DNA from: an uncultured Desulfatiglans sp.
Lineage (GTDB): Bacteria > Desulfobacterota > DSM-4660 > Desulfatiglandales > Desulfatiglandaceae
Direction of reading: 5' to 3'
Assembly: GCA_900498135.1 (NCBI GenBank)
Contig: LR026961.1
Location: 4,643,435-4,707,434, forward strand
DNA: 64,000 bases
Shown here: piece by piece, positions 27,008-36,078 of the stretch
How positions within the stretch are numbered: position 1 is the stretch's first letter
How the letters are laid out: every line of letters begins with the position of its first letter
Made by a program: the position numbers and the translations under genes
The notes under the pieces: generated by a model
Seen by the model: only the letters and a program-made list of their open reading frames with translations
Database searches by the model: none
What the model was told of the DNA's origin: nothing

Positions 27008-27681
27008 AGCCCGATTATCCGGCAGACCTTTCAATCAGCAGCATGCCCCCCCGAAGCGCACCACCGGAGAGCGTCTTGCCGCACTGGCGGACCCTGGAGG
27101 CCGTCGCCAGGTTCTATGACGAGCGCAAGGTCGGGAACGTGGGGGCGCTCGGCTTCCGTCGCTCCACCGATCTGCTGGTCCTCCTTCAATGTCTTGAAAC
27201 CCTCGTGCAGGAAGGCTGGCTGGACCCCGGCAAGTCGCGTTTTCTCGATCTCGGGTGCGCAGACGGGCGGGTCAATGTTTTCATGAGCTACCTGACACAG
27301 GTCTCGGCCGGCATCGAACTGGATGAATGGACACTGGACGAATACGCCCCGCTCAAACAGTCCCTCGAAGCACGCCTCCAAGAGGAAGGACGCCCTCCGC
27401 CTCCCCGGAACATCCACCTTCTCCACGGCGATTCGACCGCACCGGATGTCCATGATGCCTTGAGGGAAGCCACAGGCCTCCCCTTCGAAGACTTTGACCT
27501 CTTTTACACCTACCTCATCATGCACGAAGAGTTCGGCGAACTGATCCGCCGGCGCGCCCGCTCCGGGGCGCGCTTCCTGGTCTACGGCCTGAGCAGCATC
27601 ATGCCCCGCTACCCGGGCATGCGCCTCCTTACCGATCCCCGTCCCCTGGAAGGCATCCTCGCCGTGTACGAGAAAGGCTAG
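27004..27681 (+). CDS. class I SAM-dependent methyltransferase
   Basis: A 225-residue Rossmann-fold methyltransferase. Motif I is FLDLGCADGRVN (about 80-91), the acidic end of strand 2 is AGIELDEW, and the motif near 150-165 (DFDLFYTYLIMHEEFGELI) occupies the motif IV position. The substrate is unknown. The start overlaps the Cys-rich gene by four bases. The stop shares the palindromic CTAG with the stop of the oppositely oriented radical SAM gene. Confidence 0.78.
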   Translation: MKPDYPADLSISSMPPRSAPPESVLPHWRTLEAVARFYDERKVGNVGALGFRRSTDLLVLLQCLETLVQEGWLDPGKSRFLDLGCADGRVNVFMSYLTQVSAGIELDEWTLDEYAPLKQSLEARLQEEGRPPPPRNIHLLHGDSTAPDVHDALREATGLPFEDFDLFYTYLIMHEEFGELIRRRARSGARFLVYGLSSIMPRYPGMRLLTDPRPLEGILAVYEKG

Positions 27682-29549
27682 GCCTCCCGCAGCGGGCCGC
27701 AGCGCACGGCAAGGCTCAGATAACGATCGTCCTCGCTGAACATGAGACGCTTTTCGACCATCATCCGGAGGAAGGGGAGCACACGCTCCTCCCCAAGGCC
27801 GGAAAAACGGGTGAGGATCGCCCGCAGGCTCCGATGGACGTCGCAAAACAGGTAAAGATCGCGCGAGAGGCCCTTCAAACGGTGGGTTTTTTGGAAGGCC
27901 CCCGGCTGGCGCTCCCGGATGATCATGAAATCGCGCCCGTCGAGGTAAGATAGGATGGGTTCGCAGTCCGAAGGACCGCCTTCCCCGCCTCCGTGCAGGT
28001 TTTGGTACGATCGATGCCATGCCTTGATTTTCTCCCGCACGGGGCGCCAGAGACGCCTTTGCCGGAGCACCCCGCCGCTGTATCCCTGGACCATCAATTT
28101 AAGGTCCTTCAAAACGGCCGGGGGGAAAAGGCGTTCGTAGAAGGGGTGGTTGCGAACCCTGCCGATCCCGTAACGCTCCGGGTCGATATGAACCGGGCTC
28201 CCGTACCCGAGCCAGAAGGAAATCCCCCGGAGTGGTCTGAAAGGCAGGGCGAAGTCGAGATTTCTGAGGGTTTCCGCCACCTCTGCCTCCCCGCTCGACG
28301 GGAACTCCAATATGAGATTGGCGGCAAGATCCGGATACCCGAAGGCCTCGCAATGCTTCATGATCTCCAGGTTGTCGATAGCCCTCGTACCTTTGTGCAT
28401 ACGCTCGAGCAGCCGGGTGCTCAGGCTCTCGATCCCGACCTGCACCTCCCGCACCCCCGCCATGCCCATCGCCCGGAGGGCCTTCAAAGGCGTCTTGGCC
28501 CGGATCTCACCGAAGAGGCGGAAACCCCGGCCCAGTTCTTGAATTCCATCGAAGATCTCCGCCAGTTCCCGCGCCGGAAGCAGGTTGTCCATGAAAGAGA
28601 CCGACAGGACCTGATGGGCGCCGGTAAGGGCATCGAGCTCGTCCAGGATCCTCCGGCGGCTCTTCGCGCGGTATCCCCACCACTGGAGGTTCAAGTTGCA
28701 GAAAGCACACCCTGAAGAACTGGCTGTGCGCCCCGCTCCGCGCCACCAGCATCCCCTAGAGATCTCCATCGGCAGGCGGGGGAAAAACCGTCTGGTCGGC
28801 GGCAAGGCGCTCAGTTCCTTGAAATAGTCATTGAAATCCGGATAGGGCAAGTCATCGAGCGAATCGACCTGAGAGGTCTCTGAGGCGGTTTGGTTCGCCT
28901 TGCGCCCGATCAAACCCTGGCAGGGTGGAACCGCTTCAGGGGCCGCCCCGCCGCCGAGATGCTGCACCAGGTGGACGAGCGGCCTCTCGCCTTCCCCCTG
29001 AACGACGAAATCGATCTCCGGAAAGGCTCGCAGGAGACTTGCCCCCATATCTCCGGCGCACGAAGACCCGCCGGCCGTGATCAACACGTTGGGGCTTTTC
29101 CGCTTGATTTCCCGGATAAAAAACAGGCTGCTCGTCAGCTGCCCCAGACAGATCGAAAACCCGGCCAGGCCTAAGCGATCCCATGCCATCCCGTCCATGA
29201 AGCGGGCGGATGACCGATCGAGGGCGCCGAGGAGTTCGTCGAAAGAGAGACGCCGCAGGACAGGGACGTGTCGGACCTGCCGCTGCCAAAACTTCTGCAG
29301 ACCCTCGCGCCGGTCAGGGTAAAGCAGTGCGGCGTAAAGCGATTCGGCGGGCCACGTTCGATCCGCGATTTCGCGATACACATCGTAGCCGAGGGCGGCC
29401 GCAATGGTCAGATAAGGATGGAAGGCATCGACTTCGAGATTCGGCACTTCCCGGCAAAGGTAGGCCTTGAGGGCGCCCAGTTGGATGGAAGGTCGATTGA
29501 AAAGCGGCCAGGGGGTCGATACCAGGGCGATTCGGGTCACCTTGCCCAT
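27678..29549 (-). CDS. B12-binding radical SAM protein of the RiPP-maturase type
   Basis: A 623-residue protein. The N-terminal cobalamin-like domain runs to about 240, with RPSIQLGALKAYL and TAGGSSCAGDMGASLLRAFPEIDFVVQGEGE. The radical SAM domain opens at PMEISRGCWW, followed by GCAFCNLNL. The order, the CWW motif and the downstream GIESLS and hairpin regions match what I know of RiPP maturation radical SAM protein 1. The cluster cysteines are spaced C-x13-C-x2-C, not C-x3-C-x2-C. A C-methyltransferase role on a peptide is inference; no precursor peptide is evident. The start is ATG 29549 after AAGGG. Confidence 0.78.
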   Translation of the reverse strand: MGKVTRIALVSTPWPLFNRPSIQLGALKAYLCREVPNLEVDAFHPYLTIAAALGYDVYREIADRTWPAESLYAALLYPDRREGLQKFWQRQVRHVPVLRRLSFDELLGALDRSSARFMDGMAWDRLGLAGFSICLGQLTSSLFFIREIKRKSPNVLITAGGSSCAGDMGASLLRAFPEIDFVVQGEGERPLVHLVQHLGGGAAPEAVPPCQGLIGRKANQTASETSQVDSLDDLPYPDFNDYFKELSALPPTRRFFPRLPMEISRGCWWRGAGRTASSSGCAFCNLNLQWWGYRAKSRRRILDELDALTGAHQVLSVSFMDNLLPARELAEIFDGIQELGRGFRLFGEIRAKTPLKALRAMGMAGVREVQVGIESLSTRLLERMHKGTRAIDNLEIMKHCEAFGYPDLAANLILEFPSSGEAEVAETLRNLDFALPFRPLRGISFWLGYGSPVHIDPERYGIGRVRNHPFYERLFPPAVLKDLKLMVQGYSGGVLRQRRLWRPVREKIKAWHRSYQNLHGGGEGGPSDCEPILSYLDGRDFMIIRERQPGAFQKTHRLKGLSRDLYLFCDVHRSLRAILTRFSGLGEERVLPFLRMMVEKRLMFSEDDRYLSLAVRCGPLREA

Positions 29550-29648
29550 CGTGGTTTCCCTTGACAACCGCCCGGGCAGTCCGGCGATCGAAGCGTTGAG
29601 GGAGAAAACGGGAGGATCGGGAAAACGCCTCCGCCTCCCCGATCCCTT

Positions 29649-29675
29649 GAAAAAGAGGGGGCAAAGCCTGCCCCC
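29649..29675 (-). terminator. intrinsic terminator of the ior operon
   Basis: On the minus strand GGGGGCA-GGCTT-TGCCCCC followed by TCTTTTTC, 16 bases past the iorB stop. This is a classic stem and T run. Confidence 0.85.
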
Positions 29676-29690
29676 ACAGCAGCAAACGGT

Positions 29691-30281
29691 TTATCTGGCA
29701 CTCGCCATCCCTAAATCGAAGGCCTTGATGTTGGACTCGAGGAACGCCTTCTTGGTGGACGCAGAGATGGTCTTCTTCATATCTTCAGGGGTGATCGGGA
29801 CGGCGCCCGATCCGATCAAGGCGCCGAGCATAACCATATTGAGCGAAAGCGGGTTGCCGGCCTCCGCCGCCAGCGCGCTCCCGTTCAAGGCAATGACCTT
29901 CTTCTTGACCTTCTTCTGGATCAGCTCCAGGGCCTCATCCACTTTCGGATACTTGCCCTGCCCGATAGAAACCGTAAACGGGGGCAACGGGCTCAGGTTG
30001 GTGATCACCAGGCTGTCCGCATTGCATTTCCCCATCGCCCGCAGGGTCTCGATCGGCTCGAAGCCGATCAGGACATCCGCCTCAGCCCCTGACACGATGG
30101 GGCTAGTGACGTTCCCCATCAACACAGCCGATTCCACGATCCCGCCTCTCTGGGCCATACCGTGAATCTCACTGACCACAACAGGGATGCCGGCGGCAAG
30201 GGCCGCCTCCCCCAACAGACGCGAGGCTAAAAGATTCCCCTGGCCGCCGACGCCGACAAATACCAATCGTTTCGTTTCCAT
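29691..30281 (-). CDS. iorB: indolepyruvate:ferredoxin oxidoreductase beta subunit
   Basis: A 196-residue gamma-type 2-oxoacid:ferredoxin oxidoreductase subunit. It opens with LVFVGVGGQGNLLASRLLGEAA and contains VSEIHGMAQRGGIVES, both family hallmarks. With IorA it oxidises aryl pyruvates to aryl-acetyl-CoA and reduces ferredoxin, in amino acid fermentation or in reverse for synthesis. GGGAGGCTTTA precedes the ATG, and iorA ends 16 bases upstream. A terminator follows. Confidence 0.93.
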   Translation of the reverse strand: METKRLVFVGVGGQGNLLASRLLGEAALAAGIPVVVSEIHGMAQRGGIVESAVLMGNVTSPIVSGAEADVLIGFEPIETLRAMGKCNADSLVITNLSPLPPFTVSIGQGKYPKVDEALELIQKKVKKKVIALNGSALAAEAGNPLSLNMVMLGALIGSGAVPITPEDMKKTISASTKKAFLESNIKAFDLGMASAR

Positions 30282-30297
30282 TAAAGCCTCCCTTTCC

Positions 30298-32145
30298 TCA
30301 TTTCACGGGCACGATGGCGTTTTCGGGACAGACCTGGGCGCAGACCGAGCAGCCAATACACAGATTCTCGTCGATCCGGACCTTCTCCTCCTCCACAAAC
30401 ATGGCCGGGCAGGCCAGCTTGTTGATGCAGTCCCTGTGGTCCTTGCACTTTTCCTGATTGACGGTGAAGACCTTACCCCGTTTGAACTGCTTGGTCGCCT
30501 TCGCGAACAGGGGGCAGAATTCCTCGGAAATCACCACGGAAAGGCCATCGTAGTCCTTGGCGGCCTGCAAGGCTTCGATCGTCTTCTTGATCTTGTAGGG
30601 TTTTACGATATGGACATCCTTGACTCCACAGCCCCGCACGACCTGCTCAATGGAGATGCGGGAAAGATTGAGCCCCATCAGCTCCGCCTGGACCCCCGGG
30701 TGGGGCTGGTGGCCGGTCATGGCCGTCGTGCCGTTGTCGAGGATGACGAGGGTGAACTTGTGGTTGTTGTGCACAGCGTTGACCAGGCCGGTGATGCCGG
30801 AGTGGAAAAAGGTCGAGTCGCCGATGAAGGAGACGGTCTTCTGATCGGTCCCCTCGGCGAAACCGCAGCCGCTGCTGACCGAAGATCCCATGCAGATCAG
30901 GTAATCCGCCATGGAAATAGGCGGAAGAACGCCCAGGGTGTAGCAGCCGATATCCGTCGGGTACACCGCCTCGTTGCCGAACACCTGCTTCACCGCATAG
31001 AAAGTAGCGCGGTGCGGGCAGCCTGCACACAGGTTAGGCGGCCTGCCGGGCAACGGAGGCAGGTCGGACATTTCGACCACCGCCGGAGCCTTGTAATCGA
31101 TCCCGAAATACTCCGCGACTGATTTGCGGACCAGACCCGGATCGTATTCGAAGAGGCGCGAGAGGCCGCCGATCCCTTTGCCCTTGATCGGGATCATGAT
31201 CCCGTTTTCCTGTGCGAGGGCCTTCAGCTCGTTTTCCATGATCGGCTCCAGTTCCTCGACCACCAGAACCTTGTCCACCTGCTTGAGGAACCGCGTCATG
31301 AGCGCCTTCGGAAGCGGCCATGAGAAACCGAGTTTGAGGAGTGTCACCTTGTCCGCAATGCCGAGATCGACGACGGCGTCGCGGACGTAGTTGACGCTCA
31401 CACCGTTGGCGACGATGCCCCACTTGCCTTTCCCGGTCAACTGGTTGTACGGCCACTGTTCGGACTTTTCGAGGGCCCGGTCATACTTTTCGAGCAGCAC
31501 CTGGTGCAGCTTGCGTGAGACCGCGGGAACCGTCACCAGATTGAACGGGTCCTTTTTGAAGGTCCCTTTGGTTTTTCTGGGAGGCAGCTTGCCGAGTTCC
31601 ACCCCTCCGCGGATGTGGTTCAGGCGCGTCGTGGTTCTCAGGATGACCGGAAGTCCGAGTTCCTCGGACAGGTCGAATGCCGCAACCGTGGCGTCCTTCA
31701 TCTCCTGGACGGTGGTCGGCTCCAGCATCGGCAGCCCGGAAAGACGGGCATAATACCGGTTGTCCTGCTCGTTCTGGCTCGAGAAAAGCGACGGATCATC
31801 GGCATTCACGATCACCATGCCGCCTTTCACCCCGACATAGGCGAGCGTCATCAGCGGGTCTGCAGCCACATTGAGCCCCACGTGCTTCATCGTCACCATG
31901 GTCCTCAACCCGCACGCCGCCGCCCCGGACCCCACCTCCAAGGCAACCTTCTCGTTCGTCGAGTATTCGAAGTAGAGATCGGTTTCCTGGCTGATGTGGA
32001 GGAACTGCTCGGGAATCTCCGAAGAAGGCGTTCCCGGATAACAGGTGGCGAAAGACATCCCCGCCTCCAGGGCACCCCTGGCAATGGCCTCATTGCCCAA
32101 CAAAAGCATCTTTGTACCTGGTGCATCTGTCAATAATTTGTGCAT
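30298..32145 (-). CDS. iorA: indolepyruvate:ferredoxin oxidoreductase alpha subunit
   Basis: A 615-residue TPP and iron-sulfur subunit. The pyrimidine-binding domain (about 1-200) is followed by the TPP domain with NLCAGCPHRATFY and FIGDSTFFHSG. Two 4Fe-4S clusters lie at the C terminus: CKDHRDCINKLAC with CP following, and CIGCSVCAQVCP. I start at ATG 32145, preceded by GGGGGAGAAG, and not 54 codons upstream inside the leader. A promoter and hairpins lie in the leader. The acyl-CoA ligase gene next door may use or supply the CoA thioester. Confidence 0.94.
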   Translation of the reverse strand: MHKLLTDAPGTKMLLLGNEAIARGALEAGMSFATCYPGTPSSEIPEQFLHISQETDLYFEYSTNEKVALEVGSGAAACGLRTMVTMKHVGLNVAADPLMTLAYVGVKGGMVIVNADDPSLFSSQNEQDNRYYARLSGLPMLEPTTVQEMKDATVAAFDLSEELGLPVILRTTTRLNHIRGGVELGKLPPRKTKGTFKKDPFNLVTVPAVSRKLHQVLLEKYDRALEKSEQWPYNQLTGKGKWGIVANGVSVNYVRDAVVDLGIADKVTLLKLGFSWPLPKALMTRFLKQVDKVLVVEELEPIMENELKALAQENGIMIPIKGKGIGGLSRLFEYDPGLVRKSVAEYFGIDYKAPAVVEMSDLPPLPGRPPNLCAGCPHRATFYAVKQVFGNEAVYPTDIGCYTLGVLPPISMADYLICMGSSVSSGCGFAEGTDQKTVSFIGDSTFFHSGITGLVNAVHNNHKFTLVILDNGTTAMTGHQPHPGVQAELMGLNLSRISIEQVVRGCGVKDVHIVKPYKIKKTIEALQAAKDYDGLSVVISEEFCPLFAKATKQFKRGKVFTVNQEKCKDHRDCINKLACPAMFVEEEKVRIDENLCIGCSVCAQVCPENAIVPVK

Positions 32146-32189
32146 CTTCTCCCCCGACTTCCATGGTTGGTTGTTTGGTCTCTCCCCCT

Positions 32190-32294
32190 CGGGCCCGGCG
32201 GGCCCAAAACGCTGAAGAGCTGGGTCTGCATGAACAGGATGGCACTGCGTCGTCGACCACCAGGCGGCCTTCGTCGTTTCATGGCCGCCTGGTG
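32190..32294 (-). promoter_or_regulatory. two hairpins in the iorA leader
   Basis: A perfect 12-bp stem (CACCAGGCGGCC at 32258-32269 with its complement at 32283-32294, 13-base loop) and a second GGGCCC-rich palindrome near 32190-32205 lie between the promoter and the iorA start. Neither has a T run, so they are not simple terminators. A leader-based control is possible but unproven. Confidence 0.55.
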
Positions 32295-32332
32295 CTAGGC
32301 TGGTCATATTGCAGCTATATTCTAGCTATCTT

Positions 32333-32361
32333 TTCATACCGAACGTTTGGAAACATGTCAA
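32333..32361 (-). promoter_or_regulatory. sigma70-type promoter of iorAB
   Basis: Minus strand TTGACA (32356-32361), 17 bases, TATGAA (32333-32338). It gives a leader of about 180 bases. Confidence 0.7.
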
Positions 32362-32470
32362 GCAAAAAGACTTTTTCTCCTGATATCCGGCAGGCTTCCC
32401 TCCCCTATGCAGCCGCATCGTCCATGCGGCGGCCTGCAACCGCCGCAAAGACGCGCTGCAGGGGAATCAA

Positions 32471-34048
32471 TCAAGGGTTGATCTTGAAGGTCTCGGCCGC
32501 ACCGGCATATTTCTTGCGCAATTTCGGCTTCTCGATCTTTCCGGTGGGATTGCGCGGGACCTCGTCAAAGAACACCCGGCGGGGCCGTTTATAGCGCGGC
32601 AGGCCTTCGCAGTACTGGAAGAAAGCGGCTTCGTCCATCTCTGCGCCCTCCTTCAGCTTTACAATCGCCGTCACGACCTCTCCGAGCCGCTCATCGGGCA
32701 GACCGATCACCGCGGCATCCTGAATGAGCCGATTTTCCATCAGAAAATCTTCGATTTCGACCGGGAAGATATTCTCCCCGCCGGTGATGATCACATCCTT
32801 CTTCCGGTCCACCAGCCAGATGAAACCGTCTTCGTCGACGCGGGCCATGTCCCCGGTGAGCAACCACCCGTTGAAAAGCGTATCCCGGGTCGCCTGCGGG
32901 TTCTTGTAATACTCCTTCATAACGCACGGCCCCTTGACCATCAACTCGCCTGGTTCGCCCGGTACTACGGGCTTCCGTTCGAAATCGACGATCTTGAACT
33001 CCCAGTCGAAGCCCGGGACGCCGATGGCGCCGACCTTGTGGGTGTTCTCGACGCCCAGGTGCACGCACCCGGGGCCGGTGCTTTCACTCAATCCGTAGTT
33101 CGTGTCGTACTGGTGATGCGGGAAAACCTTCTTCCAGTTCCTGATCAGGCTTGGCGGAACGGGCTGCGCCCCGATGTGCATAAGACGCCATTGATCCAGG
33201 TGATAATCTTCGAGTTTGACCTCCCCCCGCTCGATCGCGATGAGGATATCCTGCGCCCAGGGGACAAGGAGCCAGACGATGGTCGCCCTCTCCTCGGAGA
33301 CCGCCTCCAGGATCCACTGCGGTTTGACCCCCTTCAGAATGACGGCCTTCGCCCCCACGATAAAATTTCCGAACCAGTGCATCTTGGCGCCGGTGTGGTA
33401 AAGCGGTGGGATGCATAGGAAATTGTCGGCGTGGGTCTGGTAGTGGTGGCGGTTTTCGACGACGCAGGAAAATTCGAGGTTGCGGTGGGTCAGAAGGATC
33501 GGCTTGGGGGTCCCGGTGGTTCCGGACGTAAAATAGAGCGCCGCCTCGTCGAGGACATCGATCGGGACACGCGGCTCATCCGCCGCAGCCCCCGCCATGA
33601 AGGCGTCGAGATCCTCCGCGTATCCGGGCCGAAGATCCGGAGGACCCGAAAAGATGAAATGCTCGATCGTCCCGAGTTCATCCTTGATAGGCGCCAACCG
33701 GTCGATGAACTCCTCGCCGAAGATCATGACCTTCGCCTCGGCGATCTCCGCGCAGTAGCGGATATCCGATGAGGAGAAGCGGAAATTGAGCGGCACGGCC
33801 CATGCCCCGGTCCGGAGGATGCCGAAGTAGGCGGGAAGCCACTCCAGGCAGTTCATCATCAAATGGATGACCTTGTCCCCCTTCTTCACTCCCTTCGCCA
33901 TCAGGCCGTTCGCGATCCGGTTCGCCGCCTCGTCGAAGGCCTTCCAGGTCATCTCCAGCCGTTTCCCCTTGGCCGGATCCCTCTCGATCAAAGCGATTTC
34001 CTTCCCGTACATCCTGGCGTTGCGGGCCAGAATTTCACCGATCAGCAT
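32471..34048 (-). CDS. AMP-forming acyl-CoA synthetase/ligase
   Basis: A 525-residue ANL-superfamily ligase that joins a carboxylic acid to CoA through an acyl-AMP. The P-loop is YFTSGTTGTPKPILL (about 171-185). YGLSESTG, WLLTGDMARVDEDGFIWLVDRKKD and the C-terminal PTGKIEKPKLRKKY with the adenylation lysine are present. The substrate cannot be read from the sequence; fatty or aryl acids are likely. AGGAGGAACGCT precedes the ATG. The ior promoter lies just downstream of its stop, so ior is a separate unit. The TPR gene ends 95 bases upstream. Confidence 0.93.
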   Translation of the reverse strand: MLIGEILARNARMYGKEIALIERDPAKGKRLEMTWKAFDEAANRIANGLMAKGVKKGDKVIHLMMNCLEWLPAYFGILRTGAWAVPLNFRFSSSDIRYCAEIAEAKVMIFGEEFIDRLAPIKDELGTIEHFIFSGPPDLRPGYAEDLDAFMAGAAADEPRVPIDVLDEAALYFTSGTTGTPKPILLTHRNLEFSCVVENRHHYQTHADNFLCIPPLYHTGAKMHWFGNFIVGAKAVILKGVKPQWILEAVSEERATIVWLLVPWAQDILIAIERGEVKLEDYHLDQWRLMHIGAQPVPPSLIRNWKKVFPHHQYDTNYGLSESTGPGCVHLGVENTHKVGAIGVPGFDWEFKIVDFERKPVVPGEPGELMVKGPCVMKEYYKNPQATRDTLFNGWLLTGDMARVDEDGFIWLVDRKKDVIITGGENIFPVEIEDFLMENRLIQDAAVIGLPDERLGEVVTAIVKLKEGAEMDEAAFFQYCEGLPRYKRPRRVFFDEVPRNPTGKIEKPKLRKKYAGAAETFKINP

Positions 34049-34143
34049 AGCGTTCCTCCTCGCAAAGAATGAATCCGCAGGGCCGGGTAAAAAACGATCC
34101 GGGCGCTTTTCCCGGGCGCGGCTGAGCCGGCCCGCCGTTGAGA

Positions 34144-34824
34144 TCAGAGCCTGGCTTCCGCCATCGGTTTGAACATGGAGTTAGGATAGGTTTCCACGAA
34201 TTCCTTGAAAAGGGCCTCGGCCTTGTCTTTCTGACCGGCCAGATCATACAAACGCGCCAGTTGGTAAATGGCTGATTCCTTGAATGGGCTCTCTTCCTCG
34301 GCCACCACCGGGGCAAGCTCCGCAGCGGCCCTGTCGAATTCCCCCTTGTCTTCATAGATGGAAGCGATCGCCAACGCGCTCAGCGCAGGATACGGCGGCT
34401 TGTGCGAAACGGCGTCGTTGAACTTGCGGTAGGCCTCGATGGCCTCGTCGTACTGCTCGTCGAGGGCGTAAAGATGCGCCAATTGGGGCAGTGCAAGATC
34501 AGCCGCCTTCGACAGCCCGTAATCATCGATCACTTCTGCGAACAGGTCCTTCGCCCGCTTGAGCGCCTCGACATCGGGATCGGGCCCGAGGTTGTCACTG
34601 ACGATCTCATACGCCTCGTTATAGGCCGTTTGGCCGGCCTTGTTGACATGCTTGAGATACCCCCACCCGGCCAAATACGCCGCGAACACAACGGCCAACC
34701 CGATCACGGCGATTTTCACCTGCCGGGTGTGCTCGCTCAGATAGCGCAGAACCTTCTCGGAGAGGGTCAGGAACTCGTCTGGAGACTTCAACAATTCCTT
34801 CCGTTTCAATTTTTCTTTCGCCAT
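34144..34824 (-). CDS. YfgM-like membrane-anchored tetratricopeptide protein
   Basis: A 226-residue protein with a short basic cytoplasmic N terminus, one membrane segment at about 38-57 (VKIAVIGLAVVFAAYLAGWGY), then four or more TPR helices (ALPQLAHLYALDEQYDEAIEAYRKF; AIYQLARLYDLAGQKDKAEALF). It resembles YfgM, the SecYEG-associated periplasmic TPR protein. AGAGG lies close to the ATG. It may be cotranscribed with the ligase gene that follows. Confidence 0.8.
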   Translation of the reverse strand: MAKEKLKRKELLKSPDEFLTLSEKVLRYLSEHTRQVKIAVIGLAVVFAAYLAGWGYLKHVNKAGQTAYNEAYEIVSDNLGPDPDVEALKRAKDLFAEVIDDYGLSKAADLALPQLAHLYALDEQYDEAIEAYRKFNDAVSHKPPYPALSALAIASIYEDKGEFDRAAAELAPVVAEEESPFKESAIYQLARLYDLAGQKDKAEALFKEFVETYPNSMFKPMAEARL

Positions 34825-34876
34825 GGCCTCTGTTTTCTCCTCGCTCGATGAATCGGTCCCGCCCTGCCCGGAAGGC

Positions 34877-35150
34877 GGAATGGAAATGATTTCCCCTCAG
34901 AACCCCGTTCCCAATCCGGAAATAAGGATTTTTCTTCACACGCGGGGCGTGCTCAGTCCCACCCCTGCGGGGCGGGTCCCGGTTCTTCGCACCCTTCGGG
35001 TGCTCAGCCCCTTGTTTCCCGGCAAATCCGGTTTGCCCCATATCAAGGGAATCAAGCGCTTGCGCGGAGAGGCGACCTGCAGGTCGCCGCACAAGCAGAC
35101 GTGCAGATTGACGCCGAGATCGGCCAAAAAGACCATTTCCGGATGGAAAT
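34877..35150 (-). repeat. dispersed long-hairpin repeat, copy R4, interrupted
   Basis: An end module at 34877-34909 and a left arm near 34911-34934 are separated from the rest of the core (about 35035-35150) by about 100 bases of foreign sequence. The central stem-loop is intact: GGCGACC-TGCA-GGTCGCC. The insert begins TCACACGCGGGGCGTGCTC, and a similar stretch occurs at 36813. This copy also carries two extra bases (GGAGAGG) next to the stem. Confidence 0.85.
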
Positions 35151-35315
35151 TAGCTAACAAATGGCACGCGGGCAGTCAAGGCAAAAAGAGGGCTTGTCTT
35201 TTGGCGCCCGCCCCCCAATAATGCCTTTGACCGGCGCTTTCCCATAGCCGGCGATCGGCGGAACCGCCTTCAGGGCCTTGCCCGGTTCAGGAAAACACCT
35301 CGAGGAGTCCTCCTG

Positions 35316-35939
35316 TTGAATCACCTTGACCAGTTTCTCCGTTGGGTTGGAGAATTGCCCGAAGCAATGATCTATGCGCTCCTCGGGTTCTGCGCCTTCC
35401 TGGAAAACCTCTTTCCACCCATCCCCGGGGACACGATCACGGCCTTCGGCGCCTTCCTGGTCGGGTCCGGCAAGCTGGGTTTCGCCGGCGTCTATGCAGT
35501 CACGACCATAGGAAGCCTGGCAGGGTTCCTGGCGCTCTTTCAGGCGGGCAGCTACTTCGGCCGGCATTTCTTCATCGAAAGGGATTTCTGGTTCCTCAAG
35601 GCATGCGACATCATCCGCGCCGAGGTCTGGTTCAATCGTTATGGCTATGGACTGATCCTGATGAACCGTTTTTTCCCCGGGATCCGTTCGGCGATCGCTC
35701 TCTTCGGAGGGTTTTCCCGCCTCAGGCTCCCGATCGTGGTTCTGCTTTCACTGGTCAGCGCCGCCGTCTGGAACCTCATCTGGATCTCCATGGGCTACGC
35801 CCTCGGCAGCAACTGGGATCACGTGCGTGAAAGCATCGACCGCATCCTCTACCGTTATAATATAGGACTCGTCATCCTCTTCGTCCTGGCCTGCGGATTC
35901 CTGCTCGTCGTCCGATACCGGCGCCGTCGAAGGCCATGA
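35316..35939 (+). CDS. DedA family membrane protein
   Basis: A 207-residue DedA/VTT-domain protein, proposed to act in lipid carrier or phospholipid transport. ENLFPPIPGDTITAFGAFLVGSG is the conserved reentrant motif near 30-52, and RFFPGIRSAIALFGGFSRL near 115-133 carries the conserved Arg and Gly residues. Hydrophobic segments continue to about 195. The start is TTG at 35316, supported by GAGGAG eight bases upstream. Confidence 0.9.
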   Translation: MNHLDQFLRWVGELPEAMIYALLGFCAFLENLFPPIPGDTITAFGAFLVGSGKLGFAGVYAVTTIGSLAGFLALFQAGSYFGRHFFIERDFWFLKACDIIRAEVWFNRYGYGLILMNRFFPGIRSAIALFGGFSRLRLPIVVLLSLVSAAVWNLIWISMGYALGSNWDHVRESIDRILYRYNIGLVILFVLACGFLLVVRYRRRRRP

Positions 35940-36078
35940 GAGCGGCCCCGGGACAGGGCCTTCTCTTCGTCCGGCGGTTCTTGCCGGGAGCTTATCCATA
36001 AGAAGCGAGCGGCCTTGGGGATGGGCCTGGCCCGGTTTACCGATGTGGCAAACAGCGCCGCACACGAACCGGAGGCAG

